From Chitinophagales bacterium (GTDB lineage Bacteria; Bacteroidota; Bacteroidia; Chitinophagales; LD1), in NCBI GenBank assembly GCA_019638515.1, contig JAHBTS010000009.1:1-64000 (forward strand): 64,000 bases of DNA, written 5' to 3'. The first letter of the stretch is position 1; each line of letters opens with the position of its first letter. Of the stretch, positions 27,464 to 36,355 are shown piece by piece. Both the position numbers and the translations under genes were made by a program. A model generated the notes under the pieces. It was given only the letters and a program-made list of their open reading frames with translations, searched no databases and was not told where the DNA came from.

Positions 27464-27733
27464 ATGGCAACAGGAAATGAGCAAATCAAATTCTTAACCG
27501 CCAACAAAATTGGTGCGTTCAAAAAGAAATACTGCCGCTTTAAAAAGAGCGGAATCAAATACATAGATTACAAAGATCCTGAGTATCTATTGAAGTTCGT
27601 AAACGAACAAGGTAAAATTGTTCCTCGCAGAATTTCCGGAAACTCATTAAAGTATCAACGTAAAGTGGCTACTGCTATTAAACGTGCTCGCCACTTAGCT
27701 TTAATGCCTTACGTTGCAGACTTGTTGAAATAA
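27464..27733 (+). CDS. rpsR: 30S ribosomal protein S18
   Basis: The 89-residue product contains [37 protein letters not shown] and the conserved [22 protein letters not shown]. The start is 3 bp after the rpsF stop, so the two are translationally linked, as befits the S6-S18 heterodimer. The single zinc-ligand-like cysteine (Cys in KYCRF) is not a full zinc set. Confidence 0.97.
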   Translation: MATGNEQIKFLTANKIGAFKKKYCRFKKSGIKYIDYKDPEYLLKFVNEQGKIVPRRISGNSLKYQRKVATAIKRARHLALMPYVADLLK

Positions 27734-27762
27734 TTATTCACCAAACTTAAAACATTAAACAA

Positions 27763-28212
27763 ATGGATATCATATTGCTTAAAGACGTTGAGAAACTCGG
27801 TTTTGCCGATGATGTGGTGAATGTAAAAAACGGTTTTGCATTAAACTACCTTATTCCACAAGGTTATGCCGTTGTAAAAAACGATACCAACCTTCGTGAA
27901 CTAGGTACCCGTCTTAGAATAAAAGAAAAGAAAGAGGCTAAACTTTTAGAACAAATCCAAGAAATAACTGCACGTTTAAAACAAACTGCATTTAAAATTG
28001 GAGCAAAAGTTGGTTCTACCGATAAAATTTTTGGTTCTGTAACCTCTTACCACGTTGCCGAAGCTATTCGCAACCTTGCTCAAGTAGAAGTAGATAGAAG
28101 AAAGATTACTATCGTAGAAGGCGAAGTAAAAACACTCGGAAACTACACAGCCGAAGTTACTTTAGGTAAAGAATATAAAGTAACAGTTGCTTTTGAAGTA
28201 GTAGCAGAATAA
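27763..28212 (+). CDS. rplI: 50S ribosomal protein L9
   Basis: The 149-residue product begins MDIILLKDVEKLGFADDVVNVKNGFALNYLIPQGYA, the L9 N-domain that binds 23S rRNA. A long central helix (about 40-75) and the C-terminal domain (TDKIFGSVTSYHVAEAI) follow. It is the last gene of the operon, 29 bp after rpsR, and a strong terminator follows 22 bp after its stop. Confidence 0.97.
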   Translation: MDIILLKDVEKLGFADDVVNVKNGFALNYLIPQGYAVVKNDTNLRELGTRLRIKEKKEAKLLEQIQEITARLKQTAFKIGAKVGSTDKIFGSVTSYHVAEAIRNLAQVEVDRRKITIVEGEVKTLGNYTAEVTLGKEYKVTVAFEVVAE

Positions 28213-28234
28213 TATCTATAAAACTAGTTTACTT

Positions 28235-28268
28235 AAAGGCTGCCCCAAAGGCAGCCTTTTCTTTTTCA
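28235..28268 (+). terminator. Rho-independent terminator of the ribosomal operon
   Basis: A perfect 10-bp GC-rich stem, AAAGGCTGCC (28235-28244) with GGCAGCCTTT (28250-28259), closes a 5-nt loop and runs into a T-rich tail. It isolates the ribosomal genes from the cyclase gene. Confidence 0.9.
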
Positions 28269-28456
28269 CCAATGGCAATTTCACTATCTGCAAGTTATTT
28301 ACAATTTCTGCCCTCAACTTGATAATATTACGCCATACAGCAGCCATATATACCAACCAAAGTACACTTTTTAAAAGTTGCACCTCTTTGAGCCCTATAA
28401 AAGGCTTTCTTTAAAAAGTTGTCGTTATTTACACGAAGCAGCACCCACATGGCACA

Positions 28457-28464
28457 TAGTTTTG
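28457..28464 (+). promoter_or_regulatory. -7 element of the oxidosqualene cyclase promoter
   Basis: TAGTTTTG is an exact TAnnTTTG match and lies only 4 nt before ATG 28469. No clear TTTG is found at the -33 distance. If used, the mRNA would start at or next to the start codon. Confidence 0.4.
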
Positions 28465-28468
28465 CGCC

Positions 28469-30685
28469 ATGATGCAGACATCAACAAAAACAACCTTTAC
28501 GGCCGAAGAAATTTTTTCGTTTTGGAGGTTACATACCGAAAATGGAAGGCAAACATGGCATTTCCAACTTCCTACTGAATATGCCAACATCAACTGGACT
28601 TCGCCCGAAGGCAAACAAATACTGCACGAAATAGATGCTGCATTTTGTTTCAATAAACACCCTAATCCCAATGTGCAAGATGCTGTATTTAGAAATTCAT
28701 TTACAAAAAACAGTAACACCACTAGCAAGGCAAATACACCAACAGAAGCACTGCAAAACGGCTGGGCCTATTTTACGCAACTATTAAGCAACGAAGGGCA
28801 CTTTGCCGGAGACTACGGAGGGCCGCTTTTCTTATTGCCCGGATATGTAATTGTTCACTATATCACCCAAACTAAAATAGAAGAACCTTACCAAACACTT
28901 ATTGCTCGCTATATGCTCAACCACCAAAACCAAGATGGGAGCTGGGGGCTGCATATCGAAGATTCCGGAACTATGTTTGGCACCTGCCTGCACTATGTAA
29001 GTTTGCGGCTGCTTGGCTTTAAAAAAACAAACACCCAACTACAAAAAGCACAACAATGGATACTCCAGCACGGAGGCGCATTAACCCTGCCACCTTGGGG
29101 GAAATTTTACCTGTCTTGCCTAGGCATTTTTGAATGGGAAGGCAACCACTCTCTACTACCGGAACTCTGGCTACTTCCAAAAACATTGCCCATACACCCT
29201 TCGCGCTACTGGAGCCATGCACGCATGGTATATTTACCCATGAGCTATTGCTTTGGAAATAAACTCAAAGCAGCCCCTACCCCACTTTTACATGAACTGA
29301 AAACAGAAATTTATACCCAACCATACCAAGAAATAAATTGGAAAAATGCTAGAAACCAATGCTGTCCCAAAGATGTGTATCACCCGCCACACAAGGCTTT
29401 ATCTACACTTAATTTCTTTACAAGTATATATGAAAAGATTGCAGTAAAAGCATGGCGAAACAAAGCCTTAAACTATGCCATCAACTATATTGATGCAGAA
29501 GATCAACAAACTAACTATATCAACATAGGACCTGTAAATAAGATGCTAAACATGCTCTGCATTTGGCATTGCTACGGAAAAAATTCAGTACAATTTCTAA
29601 GCCACATAAAACGCCTGCAAGATTACCTCTGGCTATCAGAAGACGGAGTAAAAATGCAGGGATACAACGGCTCGCAGTTTTGGGATACCATGTTTGCATA
29701 CTGTGCATTAAAGGCATGGAAAAACGGCACCCACTTACGCGAAGCAGAAAGCAAAATGCTAGATTTTATTAGTGCACAACAAATACAGGCAGAGCCGCAC
29801 TTACATCAAGATTTTTTTAGACACCCATCTGTGGGCGGCTTTCCATTTTCTACCAAATCGCATGGCTGGCCAATAACCGATTGCTCTGCCGAAGGATTAA
29901 AAATATTGGTACAAAATAGGCAACAGATTGCCAATGCACAGCAGCGTTGCGAACAAGCAGCCACCTTGTTGCTTTCGTTTCAAAACAAAGATGGCGGTTG
30001 GGCGAGCTACGAGAAACAACGCGCTCCAAGTTGGATAGAAACACTCAACCCCTCGCAAATTTTTGGAAACATAATGGTGGACTATAGCTACACAGAATGC
30101 AGCAGTTCTGCGGTGCAAGCGCTCATCACATTTCAACAAGCATTTCCAAACTTTCAATCTGAAAATATTAAAACTGCCATTACAAACGGATTGAACTTTA
30201 TATGCAAACAGCAGCTGCAAGATGGCAGTTGGTATGGCTCATGGGCAGTTTGCTATACTTATGGAACATGGTTTGGCGTAGAAGCACTTTACCTCGCAAA
30301 GGAGAAAGGCTATTTACAATCAAACACAATAAATACAGCCTTGCAAAAGGCAGCACAGTTTTTAGCAAGCAAGCAAAACACCGATGGCGGTTGGGGCGAA
30401 TCGTTTGAAAGTTGCATACAGAAGAAATATACCCCTTCGCTACAATCGCAAGTAGTAAACACCGCTTGGGCAGTACTTGCACTTTTAAAAATTGGTGGAT
30501 TTGAAAACGAAATACGTAAAGGCATTGCATTCATAACCGATAAACAACTTACCAATGGTAATTGGGAGCAAGAAAACATAAATGGAGTATTCAACCATAA
30601 CTGCGCCATTAGTTATACCAATTTCCGAAATATATTTCCGCTTTGGGCATTAGGCGAATACGAAGCCACTCAACCATTTTGCTAA
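28469..30685 (+). CDS. Oxidosqualene cyclase, cycloartenol-synthase-like active site
   Basis: The 738-residue product matches eukaryote-type oxidosqualene cyclases along its whole length and at normal family length. The acid motif is DCSAE (Asp471) where sterol cyclases have DCTAE. Hopene cyclases have DxDD there. Cys472 and Cys544 (YTEC) correspond to the cysteines that activate the acid. By hand alignment to human lanosterol synthase, His250, Trp405, Phe460, Tyr514, Trp592 and Phe708 keep the aromatic lining. Several QW repeats (QxxDGSW type) and MVYLPMSY are present. Tyr399, His465 and Ile469 equal Tyr410, His477 and Ile481 of Arabidopsis cycloartenol synthase, whereas lanosterol synthases have Thr, Cys/Gln and Val. 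I infer cyclisation of 2,3-oxidosqualene to cycloartenol or a related triterpenol at the inner membrane. No squalene epoxidase is in the window. A second ATG follows at 28472. Confidence 0.92.
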   Translation: MMQTSTKTTFTAEEIFSFWRLHTENGRQTWHFQLPTEYANINWTSPEGKQILHEIDAAFCFNKHPNPNVQDAVFRNSFTKNSNTTSKANTPTEALQNGWAYFTQLLSNEGHFAGDYGGPLFLLPGYVIVHYITQTKIEEPYQTLIARYMLNHQNQDGSWGLHIEDSGTMFGTCLHYVSLRLLGFKKTNTQLQKAQQWILQHGGALTLPPWGKFYLSCLGIFEWEGNHSLLPELWLLPKTLPIHPSRYWSHARMVYLPMSYCFGNKLKAAPTPLLHELKTEIYTQPYQEINWKNARNQCCPKDVYHPPHKALSTLNFFTSIYEKIAVKAWRNKALNYAINYIDAEDQQTNYINIGPVNKMLNMLCIWHCYGKNSVQFLSHIKRLQDYLWLSEDGVKMQGYNGSQFWDTMFAYCALKAWKNGTHLREAESKMLDFISAQQIQAEPHLHQDFFRHPSVGGFPFSTKSHGWPITDCSAEGLKILVQNRQQIANAQQRCEQAATLLLSFQNKDGGWASYEKQRAPSWIETLNPSQIFGNIMVDYSYTECSSSAVQALITFQQAFPNFQSENIKTAITNGLNFICKQQLQDGSWYGSWAVCYTYGTWFGVEALYLAKEKGYLQSNTINTALQKAAQFLASKQNTDGGWGESFESCIQKKYTPSLQSQVVNTAWAVLALLKIGGFENEIRKGIAFITDKQLTNGNWEQENINGVFNHNCAISYTNFRNIFPLWALGEYEATQPFC

Positions 30686-30756
30686 GAAATGTGCCAAACT
30701 TTAGTGCCGCAACACAAACATTTTCTATTCCTTAGCGCCACAATATTTTTTGCAAC

Positions 30757-31995
30757 ATGTCTATCATTAAACCGTTTAAATCGCTACGACCACAGCCTGC
30801 ATACACCACTCAAGTAGCATCGCTGCCCTACGATGTTATGAATACAGAAGAAGCCGCCCAAATGGCTGCAGGCAATCCATATTCCTTTCTTCATGTTAGC
30901 AGAGCAGAAATAGATTTGCCTATCGGCACTTCTTTATACGATAGCAGTGTTTACGAAAAAGCAAAGAGCAATTTCAATAAACTCATTAGTGAAAAAATTT
31001 TACAGCAAGATGAAAACGAAAGCCTCTACATCTATGCACTTACCATGAATGGTCGCACACAAACAGGCTTGGTAGCATGTTGCTCCATCGAAGAATACGA
31101 ACAAAATATTATTAAGAAGCATGAATTTACCCGTCCTGAAAAAGAAGAAGATCGCATACAACACATGCAGCATCTCGAAGCACAAACAGGACCCATTTTC
31201 CTTACCTATAGAAATAACGATGCCGTAGATAAAATAATTGCCAACTACACTGCTCAGTCGCCCATTTTCAGCTTTACGGCAAGCGATGGCGTAAAACACG
31301 AAGGCTGGCAAATAACAGATGTTCCAGCCATTCGAACATTGGTGCAACTATTTGCCAGCAACATACGCTACCTCTACATTGCCGATGGACACCACCGCGC
31401 TGCCAGTGCTGCCAAAACCGGACTACGCAAAAAAACTGCCAATGCTACACATTCCGGTTACGAAGATTACAACTACTTTTTATCGGTACTTTTTCCCGCT
31501 TCGCAATTGGCAATTATGGATTACAACCGTATAGTGAAAGATTTAAACGGACATTCCAACGAGCAATTTTTGCACAAAGTAAAAGAGCACTTCGATATAA
31601 CACCGGCAAATGCCTCTTTTGCGCCCAAAACACTTCATGAATTTGGCATGTACATAAACCGCCAATGGTATTGTTTAAAAGCAAAAGATGCCATTATTAA
31701 AGACGATCCCATTGGAGTGCTGGATGTAACTATTCTTCAAAACTATTTATTGCAACCACTCTTAGGAATAGAAGATCCAAGAACCGATAAACGCATAGAT
31801 TTTGTGGGCGGCATTAGAGGTTTAAAAGAATTAGAAAAACGAGTAACCAGTGGTGAAATGGCGGTAGCATTTGCACTCTATCCCGTATCGTTGGAGCAAT
31901 TGATGGCAATAGCCGACAACCACAACGTGATGCCTCCAAAAAGTACTTGGTTTGAACCCAAACTGCGCGATGGCTTGTTTATTCACCTCATTTAA
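30757..31995 (+). CDS. DUF1015 family protein
   Basis: The 412-residue product begins IKPFKSLRPQP and contains VASLPYDVMNTEEA, the LLEA-like stretch IQHMQHLEAQTGPIFLTY, the hallmark YIADGHHRAASA near residue 205, and DYNRIVKDLNG near 262, all typical of DUF1015. The DGHHR motif suggests a catalytic or nucleotide/metal site, but the function is unknown. It begins 71 bp after the cyclase. An AT-rich TATTTTTTG lies 4 nt before its ATG and may be a separate promoter. Confidence 0.88.
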   Translation: MSIIKPFKSLRPQPAYTTQVASLPYDVMNTEEAAQMAAGNPYSFLHVSRAEIDLPIGTSLYDSSVYEKAKSNFNKLISEKILQQDENESLYIYALTMNGRTQTGLVACCSIEEYEQNIIKKHEFTRPEKEEDRIQHMQHLEAQTGPIFLTYRNNDAVDKIIANYTAQSPIFSFTASDGVKHEGWQITDVPAIRTLVQLFASNIRYLYIADGHHRAASAAKTGLRKKTANATHSGYEDYNYFLSVLFPASQLAIMDYNRIVKDLNGHSNEQFLHKVKEHFDITPANASFAPKTLHEFGMYINRQWYCLKAKDAIIKDDPIGVLDVTILQNYLLQPLLGIEDPRTDKRIDFVGGIRGLKELEKRVTSGEMAVAFALYPVSLEQLMAIADNHNVMPPKSTWFEPKLRDGLFIHLI

Positions 31996-32012
31996 TATTG
32001 CAACTGAAATAA

Positions 32013-32726
32013 GTGAAAGCACCGCAGCCATTTCATTTTAAGCACTTCTCCTTACAACAATCTGCGGAAGTAATGAAAGTAAGCACCGATAGTATTTTAC
32101 TCGGATCTTGGCTGCATTCAAATACGGCTGAAAACATATTAGATATTGGAACCGGAAGCGGCATTTTATCTTTGCTTGCAGCGCAAAAAAGCAATGCTGC
32201 CATTTTTGCCATAGACATTAACCCGGCTGCCATTACTGTGGCTCAACTTAATTTTAGAAACAGTGTGTGGGCTACACAATTGCAAGCACAGAATACTGCA
32301 TTACAAGATTTGCATCCGGCTGCATTGTTTGATGTAATTATCAGCAATCCACCCTACTTTGAAAACGATGTGCCATCGCCCTCGAAAAACAGAAATATTG
32401 CAAGGCATCATACCACACTTTCTTTTGAAGAATTACTGCTGCATACAGCACGGTTATTGCATTTAAACGGTAGTGCATTCTTTGCTATTCCTGCCAAAAG
32501 CACATTAGCTTTTCAAACCATTGCGGCACAGCACCATTTATTTACCGTAAAGCAACTAAGCGTAATTTCAACTCCCGATAAATTGCCTTACTTAACGCTA
32601 CTACAACTAAGCAAAACACGCACCACACCTAAAGAAGAAACACTTATTGTTTATACTGAAGAAGGAAAATACACTTCGGCATTCATTGAGCTTACCAAAG
32701 AAGCCTATGCCGTAAACTACGGCTAA
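32013..32726 (+). CDS. TrmN6-like tRNA1(Val) adenine-37 N6-methyltransferase
   Basis: The 237-residue product has the SAM motif ILDIGTGSGILSLLAAQ near residue 45, the acidic motif IFAIDINPAA and the catalytic NPPY motif in DVIISNPPYFEND near 112, as in YfiC/TrmN6. The N-terminal FKHFSLQQSAEVMKVSTDSILLG is also diagnostic. The start is GTG 32013, 17 bp after the DUF1015 stop, so they likely form one transcript. The 3' end overlaps the convergent HhH gene by 4 bp. The tRNA target is assumed from the family. Confidence 0.85.
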   Translation: MKAPQPFHFKHFSLQQSAEVMKVSTDSILLGSWLHSNTAENILDIGTGSGILSLLAAQKSNAAIFAIDINPAAITVAQLNFRNSVWATQLQAQNTALQDLHPAALFDVIISNPPYFENDVPSPSKNRNIARHHTTLSFEELLLHTARLLHLNGSAFFAIPAKSTLAFQTIAAQHHLFTVKQLSVISTPDKLPYLTLLQLSKTRTTPKEETLIVYTEEGKYTSAFIELTKEAYAVNYG

Positions 32727-34792
32727 AACCGCAAACGCATTTGTACTTTTATTTCACTCTTTTTAGCTCCGTCTATTTGGTCTAAACCGCTGCCAATTAC
32801 CTTTACATCGCTGCGGAATGTTTGTGCCCAACGCACCCAAAATTCAAGCCATCGCGTAGCTTTATACTGCAATGTAAGATAATACCGAATGCCGTTTCCG
32901 TATAGTGCAGGAATAGAGAATGAATACAACACATCATTTTCGTAAGTATAAATTCTGGAATTGTAACTCGGTGTTCTAAAAATAGCAAAACGTGCATTTG
33001 CCGAAAGTGGGAAACCCATTCGTTTAAAAGCAATATCTTGGTAAAACATATATCCAACTTCGGGTTTTCTGCTTTCTAAATTATAGAAACTCACTTCTAC
33101 CCTATTGGAAATAGTAATATCATCGGTTACGCGAAATCTATGTTGGTAGCGCAGTCCCTGCCGTGTTTCTTTCACCACATAATCGAGCGGCAAATCATTT
33201 AAAGGCGAATTGCGCTTCTTGGTTTCAAAACGGTAGCGTATATAAATCTCCGATTTCTTGTTGGGTTTTACAGTAGCTTGCAAATAATTTTCGTTTCCCC
33301 ACGAAGGTGCATCTACCAAATACTTTAGCCAAGGATGCATATACAAATCAAAAAAAGCATCTAGCTGCAAATACTTAACTGGTCTGGCGCTCAATCCCAT
33401 ATACAAGCCATGTTCGTTTTGCGGATGGCTGCGCTCGGCAAAAGCACTTCCATAAGCCGATTGAAAGTTCTTAGAGAAATAGCGATGCACCACACTCATA
33501 TCTACCTTTTTATCTAAACTAATAATGGCTCCATTCAGCAAACCAAAACCACCATTATTGCTCACAGCATTTTCACCAAAAAAGTGGATATTCCTAAACA
33601 CTGCATGGTAATCTACACTTACATTCAGCAGTTGCTGTGCAGCAAAATCAAACATGGCGTAAGGTGCTTGCAGTTTAGAGTATGGTTTAAAATAGCGCAT
33701 ATAAACTGCATTGGCTCCAATGTGCCAACTCTTCTTATTGTAAGAAACATTACCGCCTGTGGTAAGTTGCGAAACCGTTTCGCGCCCGGCAATTTCACTT
33801 TGTGTTCTATGGTATCCGGTTTCCATTAAAGAAGAAAAATACTCCTCTTCATTTATACTTGTATCGCTTAGTGCCTGCGAAACCACATTAGCATCTACCA
33901 GTTTATACGATGCAAAAGCCGTTACTTCCCAATTTTTAAAACCAAGCGTAAAAGCACCTCCGCGCATATAGCGCCATTCGTTTACCGAAGTGTACGGTCG
34001 CAGTTTAGGACTTTCGCGCTTCACCATCATTACGGCAGGGCTTTTCCTAAACCCAAAACCTGTCCACATAATCAATCCTTGCCCCAAGCGCACTTCGTAA
34101 TCGCCCAAGGCAAGTGCTTTTAATTGCTTCCTATTTCTAATAAAAAAATGTGCTGAATAGAAATCGAATCCTCGCTTATTGCTTCCTTTAAAAAATTCCT
34201 CTCCTGCATCTTTATCGGCAGTAAAACCATAGCTCATTTGCGTGCCGTAGGTATATCTAAAACGTGCCAACAAACGAAATGGAAGCCCCTGATAATACTG
34301 TTTTGAAGGATTGTCGGGAACGGCATAACCTCTGCTTTTTTCTATTTGCTGCTGGTAGCGACTCAGGAACTGAATGTTTCCTTTAGAGAATAAATCTTTT
34401 AACGGAACATGCATATCCTGCAAATTTTCATCCACTTTAATGTATGGCAAAACAGCCTTAATGGTGGCAACATCCCAAAGAGGAACGGCTTGTAGTTCAT
34501 ACACCGAAATAAGTTTTCCGTGCCGCTGAATGTAGCGCTGCAACTCTGTAATTTGCTGAGGAGAAAGCAGAATAATTTCCGATAACTCCCCAACAGAAGC
34601 CCTATTTAAGTTAAGTGGGCGCTTCTTCAAATTTTCTAAATCATCTATAGAAGCATCGAACGTAAACTCCTCTGAATCTTCGGAGCGGGCAAAATTCTCT
34701 ATAATTTCTTGTTCTTCGGTATCATCGACTTGCTGCGCGCACACTGCCACAGGTATTAGCAGCAGCAGTATTTGCAGGTGCCGGGCAACCAT
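32723..34792 (-). CDS. Helix-hairpin-helix protein with a predicted outer-membrane beta-barrel
   Basis: The product is 689 residues from ATG 34792 (MVARHLQILLLLIPVAVCAQQ, a signal peptide), ten residues shorter than the longest frame. Residues about 45-115 hold ComEA-like helix-hairpin-helix motifs (LNLNRASVGELSEIILLSPQQI, then VYELQAVPLWDVATIKAVLPYI). The rest (about 140-689) is full of alternating aromatic/polar strands and ends in IKVQMRLRF, a typical terminal beta-strand with a final Phe. The HhH fold usually binds DNA, yet export and a barrel put this protein in the outer membrane. The family is common in Bacteroidota and uncharacterised. It overlaps the convergent trmN6-like gene by 4 bp. 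Confidence 0.8.
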   Translation of the reverse strand: MVARHLQILLLLIPVAVCAQQVDDTEEQEIIENFARSEDSEEFTFDASIDDLENLKKRPLNLNRASVGELSEIILLSPQQITELQRYIQRHGKLISVYELQAVPLWDVATIKAVLPYIKVDENLQDMHVPLKDLFSKGNIQFLSRYQQQIEKSRGYAVPDNPSKQYYQGLPFRLLARFRYTYGTQMSYGFTADKDAGEEFFKGSNKRGFDFYSAHFFIRNRKQLKALALGDYEVRLGQGLIMWTGFGFRKSPAVMMVKRESPKLRPYTSVNEWRYMRGGAFTLGFKNWEVTAFASYKLVDANVVSQALSDTSINEEEYFSSLMETGYHRTQSEIAGRETVSQLTTGGNVSYNKKSWHIGANAVYMRYFKPYSKLQAPYAMFDFAAQQLLNVSVDYHAVFRNIHFFGENAVSNNGGFGLLNGAIISLDKKVDMSVVHRYFSKNFQSAYGSAFAERSHPQNEHGLYMGLSARPVKYLQLDAFFDLYMHPWLKYLVDAPSWGNENYLQATVKPNKKSEIYIRYRFETKKRNSPLNDLPLDYVVKETRQGLRYQHRFRVTDDITISNRVEVSFYNLESRKPEVGYMFYQDIAFKRMGFPLSANARFAIFRTPSYNSRIYTYENDVLYSFSIPALYGNGIRYYLTLQYKATRWLEFWVRWAQTFRSDVKVIGSGLDQIDGAKKSEIKVQMRLRF

Positions 34793-34871
34793 AGATAAAT
34801 AATGAAGTAAGACTTGCGTCATTCAAAGTGTTCTGCAAGTGATATTACAAGTAAATTGGCAAAACAGAAAA

Positions 34872-35540
34872 TTACTTTTCTATTACCAATCCATCGGCAG
34901 AAGCTCCTAATTGTAGTAGTGTTGCAGAAATATCGTGCACAAAATTTTGAGAACCGCACACATAAAAACGTTGTCCAAAATCTTTAATATACTCTATCAA
35001 CGAACTTTTATTTAAGCGCTTTTCTACAAAACCAATTACGCCTTCTTTGGTATAGTGGTTTATGTAATTTTCTTTTAGCATATCGTGCAGCTCTGCTCCT
35101 GCAATTACATCGGCAGAAGTATAACTGGAGTATATCAGTTTATTGTTTAAAAGTCTGTTTTGTTTTTTCAATTCGCGAAAAATTGAAATAAAAGGTGTAA
35201 TACCGGAACCGCCTGCAATAAACACGCCCGGCCCTTTATATTCAATTGCGCCAAATGGTTCACCAAGAATAAACGAAGCACCAGCATTGGTTTTTGCCAA
35301 TTGTGCAGTTACACCTTTTCTTTCCGGATAAATTTTTACGAGTAATTCTAAATGCTCCCAAGAATTTAAACTGGTAAAAGTGAAAGGTCTAAATTCATTG
35401 CTCCAGCCATCTTCGTTTAGTGCAATTTCTGCTGCCTGACCGGGCACAAATTGGTATCCTTTTGGTTTCTCTATAATAAACCGCTTTACATTGCTATTTA
35501 CAAAGTGTGCTTCTTTAACTTGAACAATTGAAGTATTCAT
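34872..35540 (-). CDS. FAD-dependent ferredoxin/flavodoxin reductase-like oxidoreductase
   Basis: The 222-residue product shows the FNR fold: FAD-binding RPFTFTS near residue 52, NAD(P)H-binding FIAGGSGITPFISIF near 110, and the C-terminal YVCGSQNFV near 193. No ferredoxin domain is fused. Such stand-alone FNR modules shuttle electrons between NAD(P)H and an unknown flavin or iron-sulfur partner. It lies just downstream of the HAD gene on the same strand (23 bp) and may be co-transcribed with it. Confidence 0.85.
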   Translation of the reverse strand: MNTSIVQVKEAHFVNSNVKRFIIEKPKGYQFVPGQAAEIALNEDGWSNEFRPFTFTSLNSWEHLELLVKIYPERKGVTAQLAKTNAGASFILGEPFGAIEYKGPGVFIAGGSGITPFISIFRELKKQNRLLNNKLIYSSYTSADVIAGAELHDMLKENYINHYTKEGVIGFVEKRLNKSSLIEYIKDFGQRFYVCGSQNFVHDISATLLQLGASADGLVIEK

Positions 35541-35563
35541 TTATGGATTGGTTTAATTAAAAA

Positions 35564-36259
35564 TTACAACAAAGAAGAAAGCTCGCTTAAGCAATGCACT
35601 TCGAAGGTGGGTTTTGCCTTATGCCATTTGCGCTTTGGGTTAAACAAAACAGCATCAATACCTGCATTCATGGCGCCATCTATATCGGTTTGTATGTTAT
35701 CGCCCACCATAAGGCATTCGTGTTTTTGCGAAGCAGTAATTTTAACCGTGTGCTCAAAAATAGCTACACTGGGCTTTTGGAATCCCACTTCTTCTGATAC
35801 TACTGTATGTGTAAAATATGGTTGCAAACCGGAATGCAGTATTTTTTGCTGCTGCACTTCTTTAAAACCATTGGTAATAATATGCAATTGATAACGGCTC
35901 GAAAGATATGTGAGCATTTCGTGTGCATGAGGAAACAATGCTTGCCTGTGCGGGCTTTGTGTAACATACATATCTGCAATGTGCGCCACCAACGATTCAT
36001 CTTCTATATTAAAGCGCGAAAGTGTTTCGCGAAAGCGCCCTAATCGCAATTCCTCTTTAGTTACTTTATGATTATGATACAAATACCAATATTGATCGTT
36101 GATGGGTTGATAGGTTTGATAAAACTGATCGAAATTAAAAATGCCTTTTTGCCTTAATGCACATGTTTCGAATATCTCCAGCAATGTACTTTTAGAATTG
36201 GTTTCAAAATCCCAAAGTGTATGATCTAAATCGAAAAAAATATGTTTATACGGCTTCAT
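35564..36259 (-). CDS. HAD-superfamily phosphatase, YjjG-like
   Basis: The product is 231 residues from ATG 36259 (MKPYKHIFFDLDHTLWDFE). The longer frame adds four residues. HAD motif I is FFDLDHTLW, motif II is IITNGFKEVQQQKIL, and motifs III/IV are FQKPSVAIF and MVGDNIQTDIDGAMNAGI. The helical cap is of the C1 type. It matches YjjG/PynA-type nucleoside 5'-monophosphatases that clear non-canonical nucleotides, but HAD substrate calls by sequence are weak. Confidence 0.85.
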   Translation of the reverse strand: MKPYKHIFFDLDHTLWDFETNSKSTLLEIFETCALRQKGIFNFDQFYQTYQPINDQYWYLYHNHKVTKEELRLGRFRETLSRFNIEDESLVAHIADMYVTQSPHRQALFPHAHEMLTYLSSRYQLHIITNGFKEVQQQKILHSGLQPYFTHTVVSEEVGFQKPSVAIFEHTVKITASQKHECLMVGDNIQTDIDGAMNAGIDAVLFNPKRKWHKAKPTFEVHCLSELSSLL

Positions 36260-36355
36260 CACACATAGCACAAAGCGAACAAATTATTCGCTTTCATTAA
36301 CTTTTTATTCATTTAAAATTGCTGCACAAAGAAGCAAAAAAACAATTAGCCTGCA

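Noticed and set aside
28469-30685. Squalene-hopene cyclase reading of the cyclase gene
   Set aside because: Hopene cyclases carry DxDD at the acid site; this protein has DCSAE with two activating cysteines and aligns end to end with oxidosqualene cyclases.
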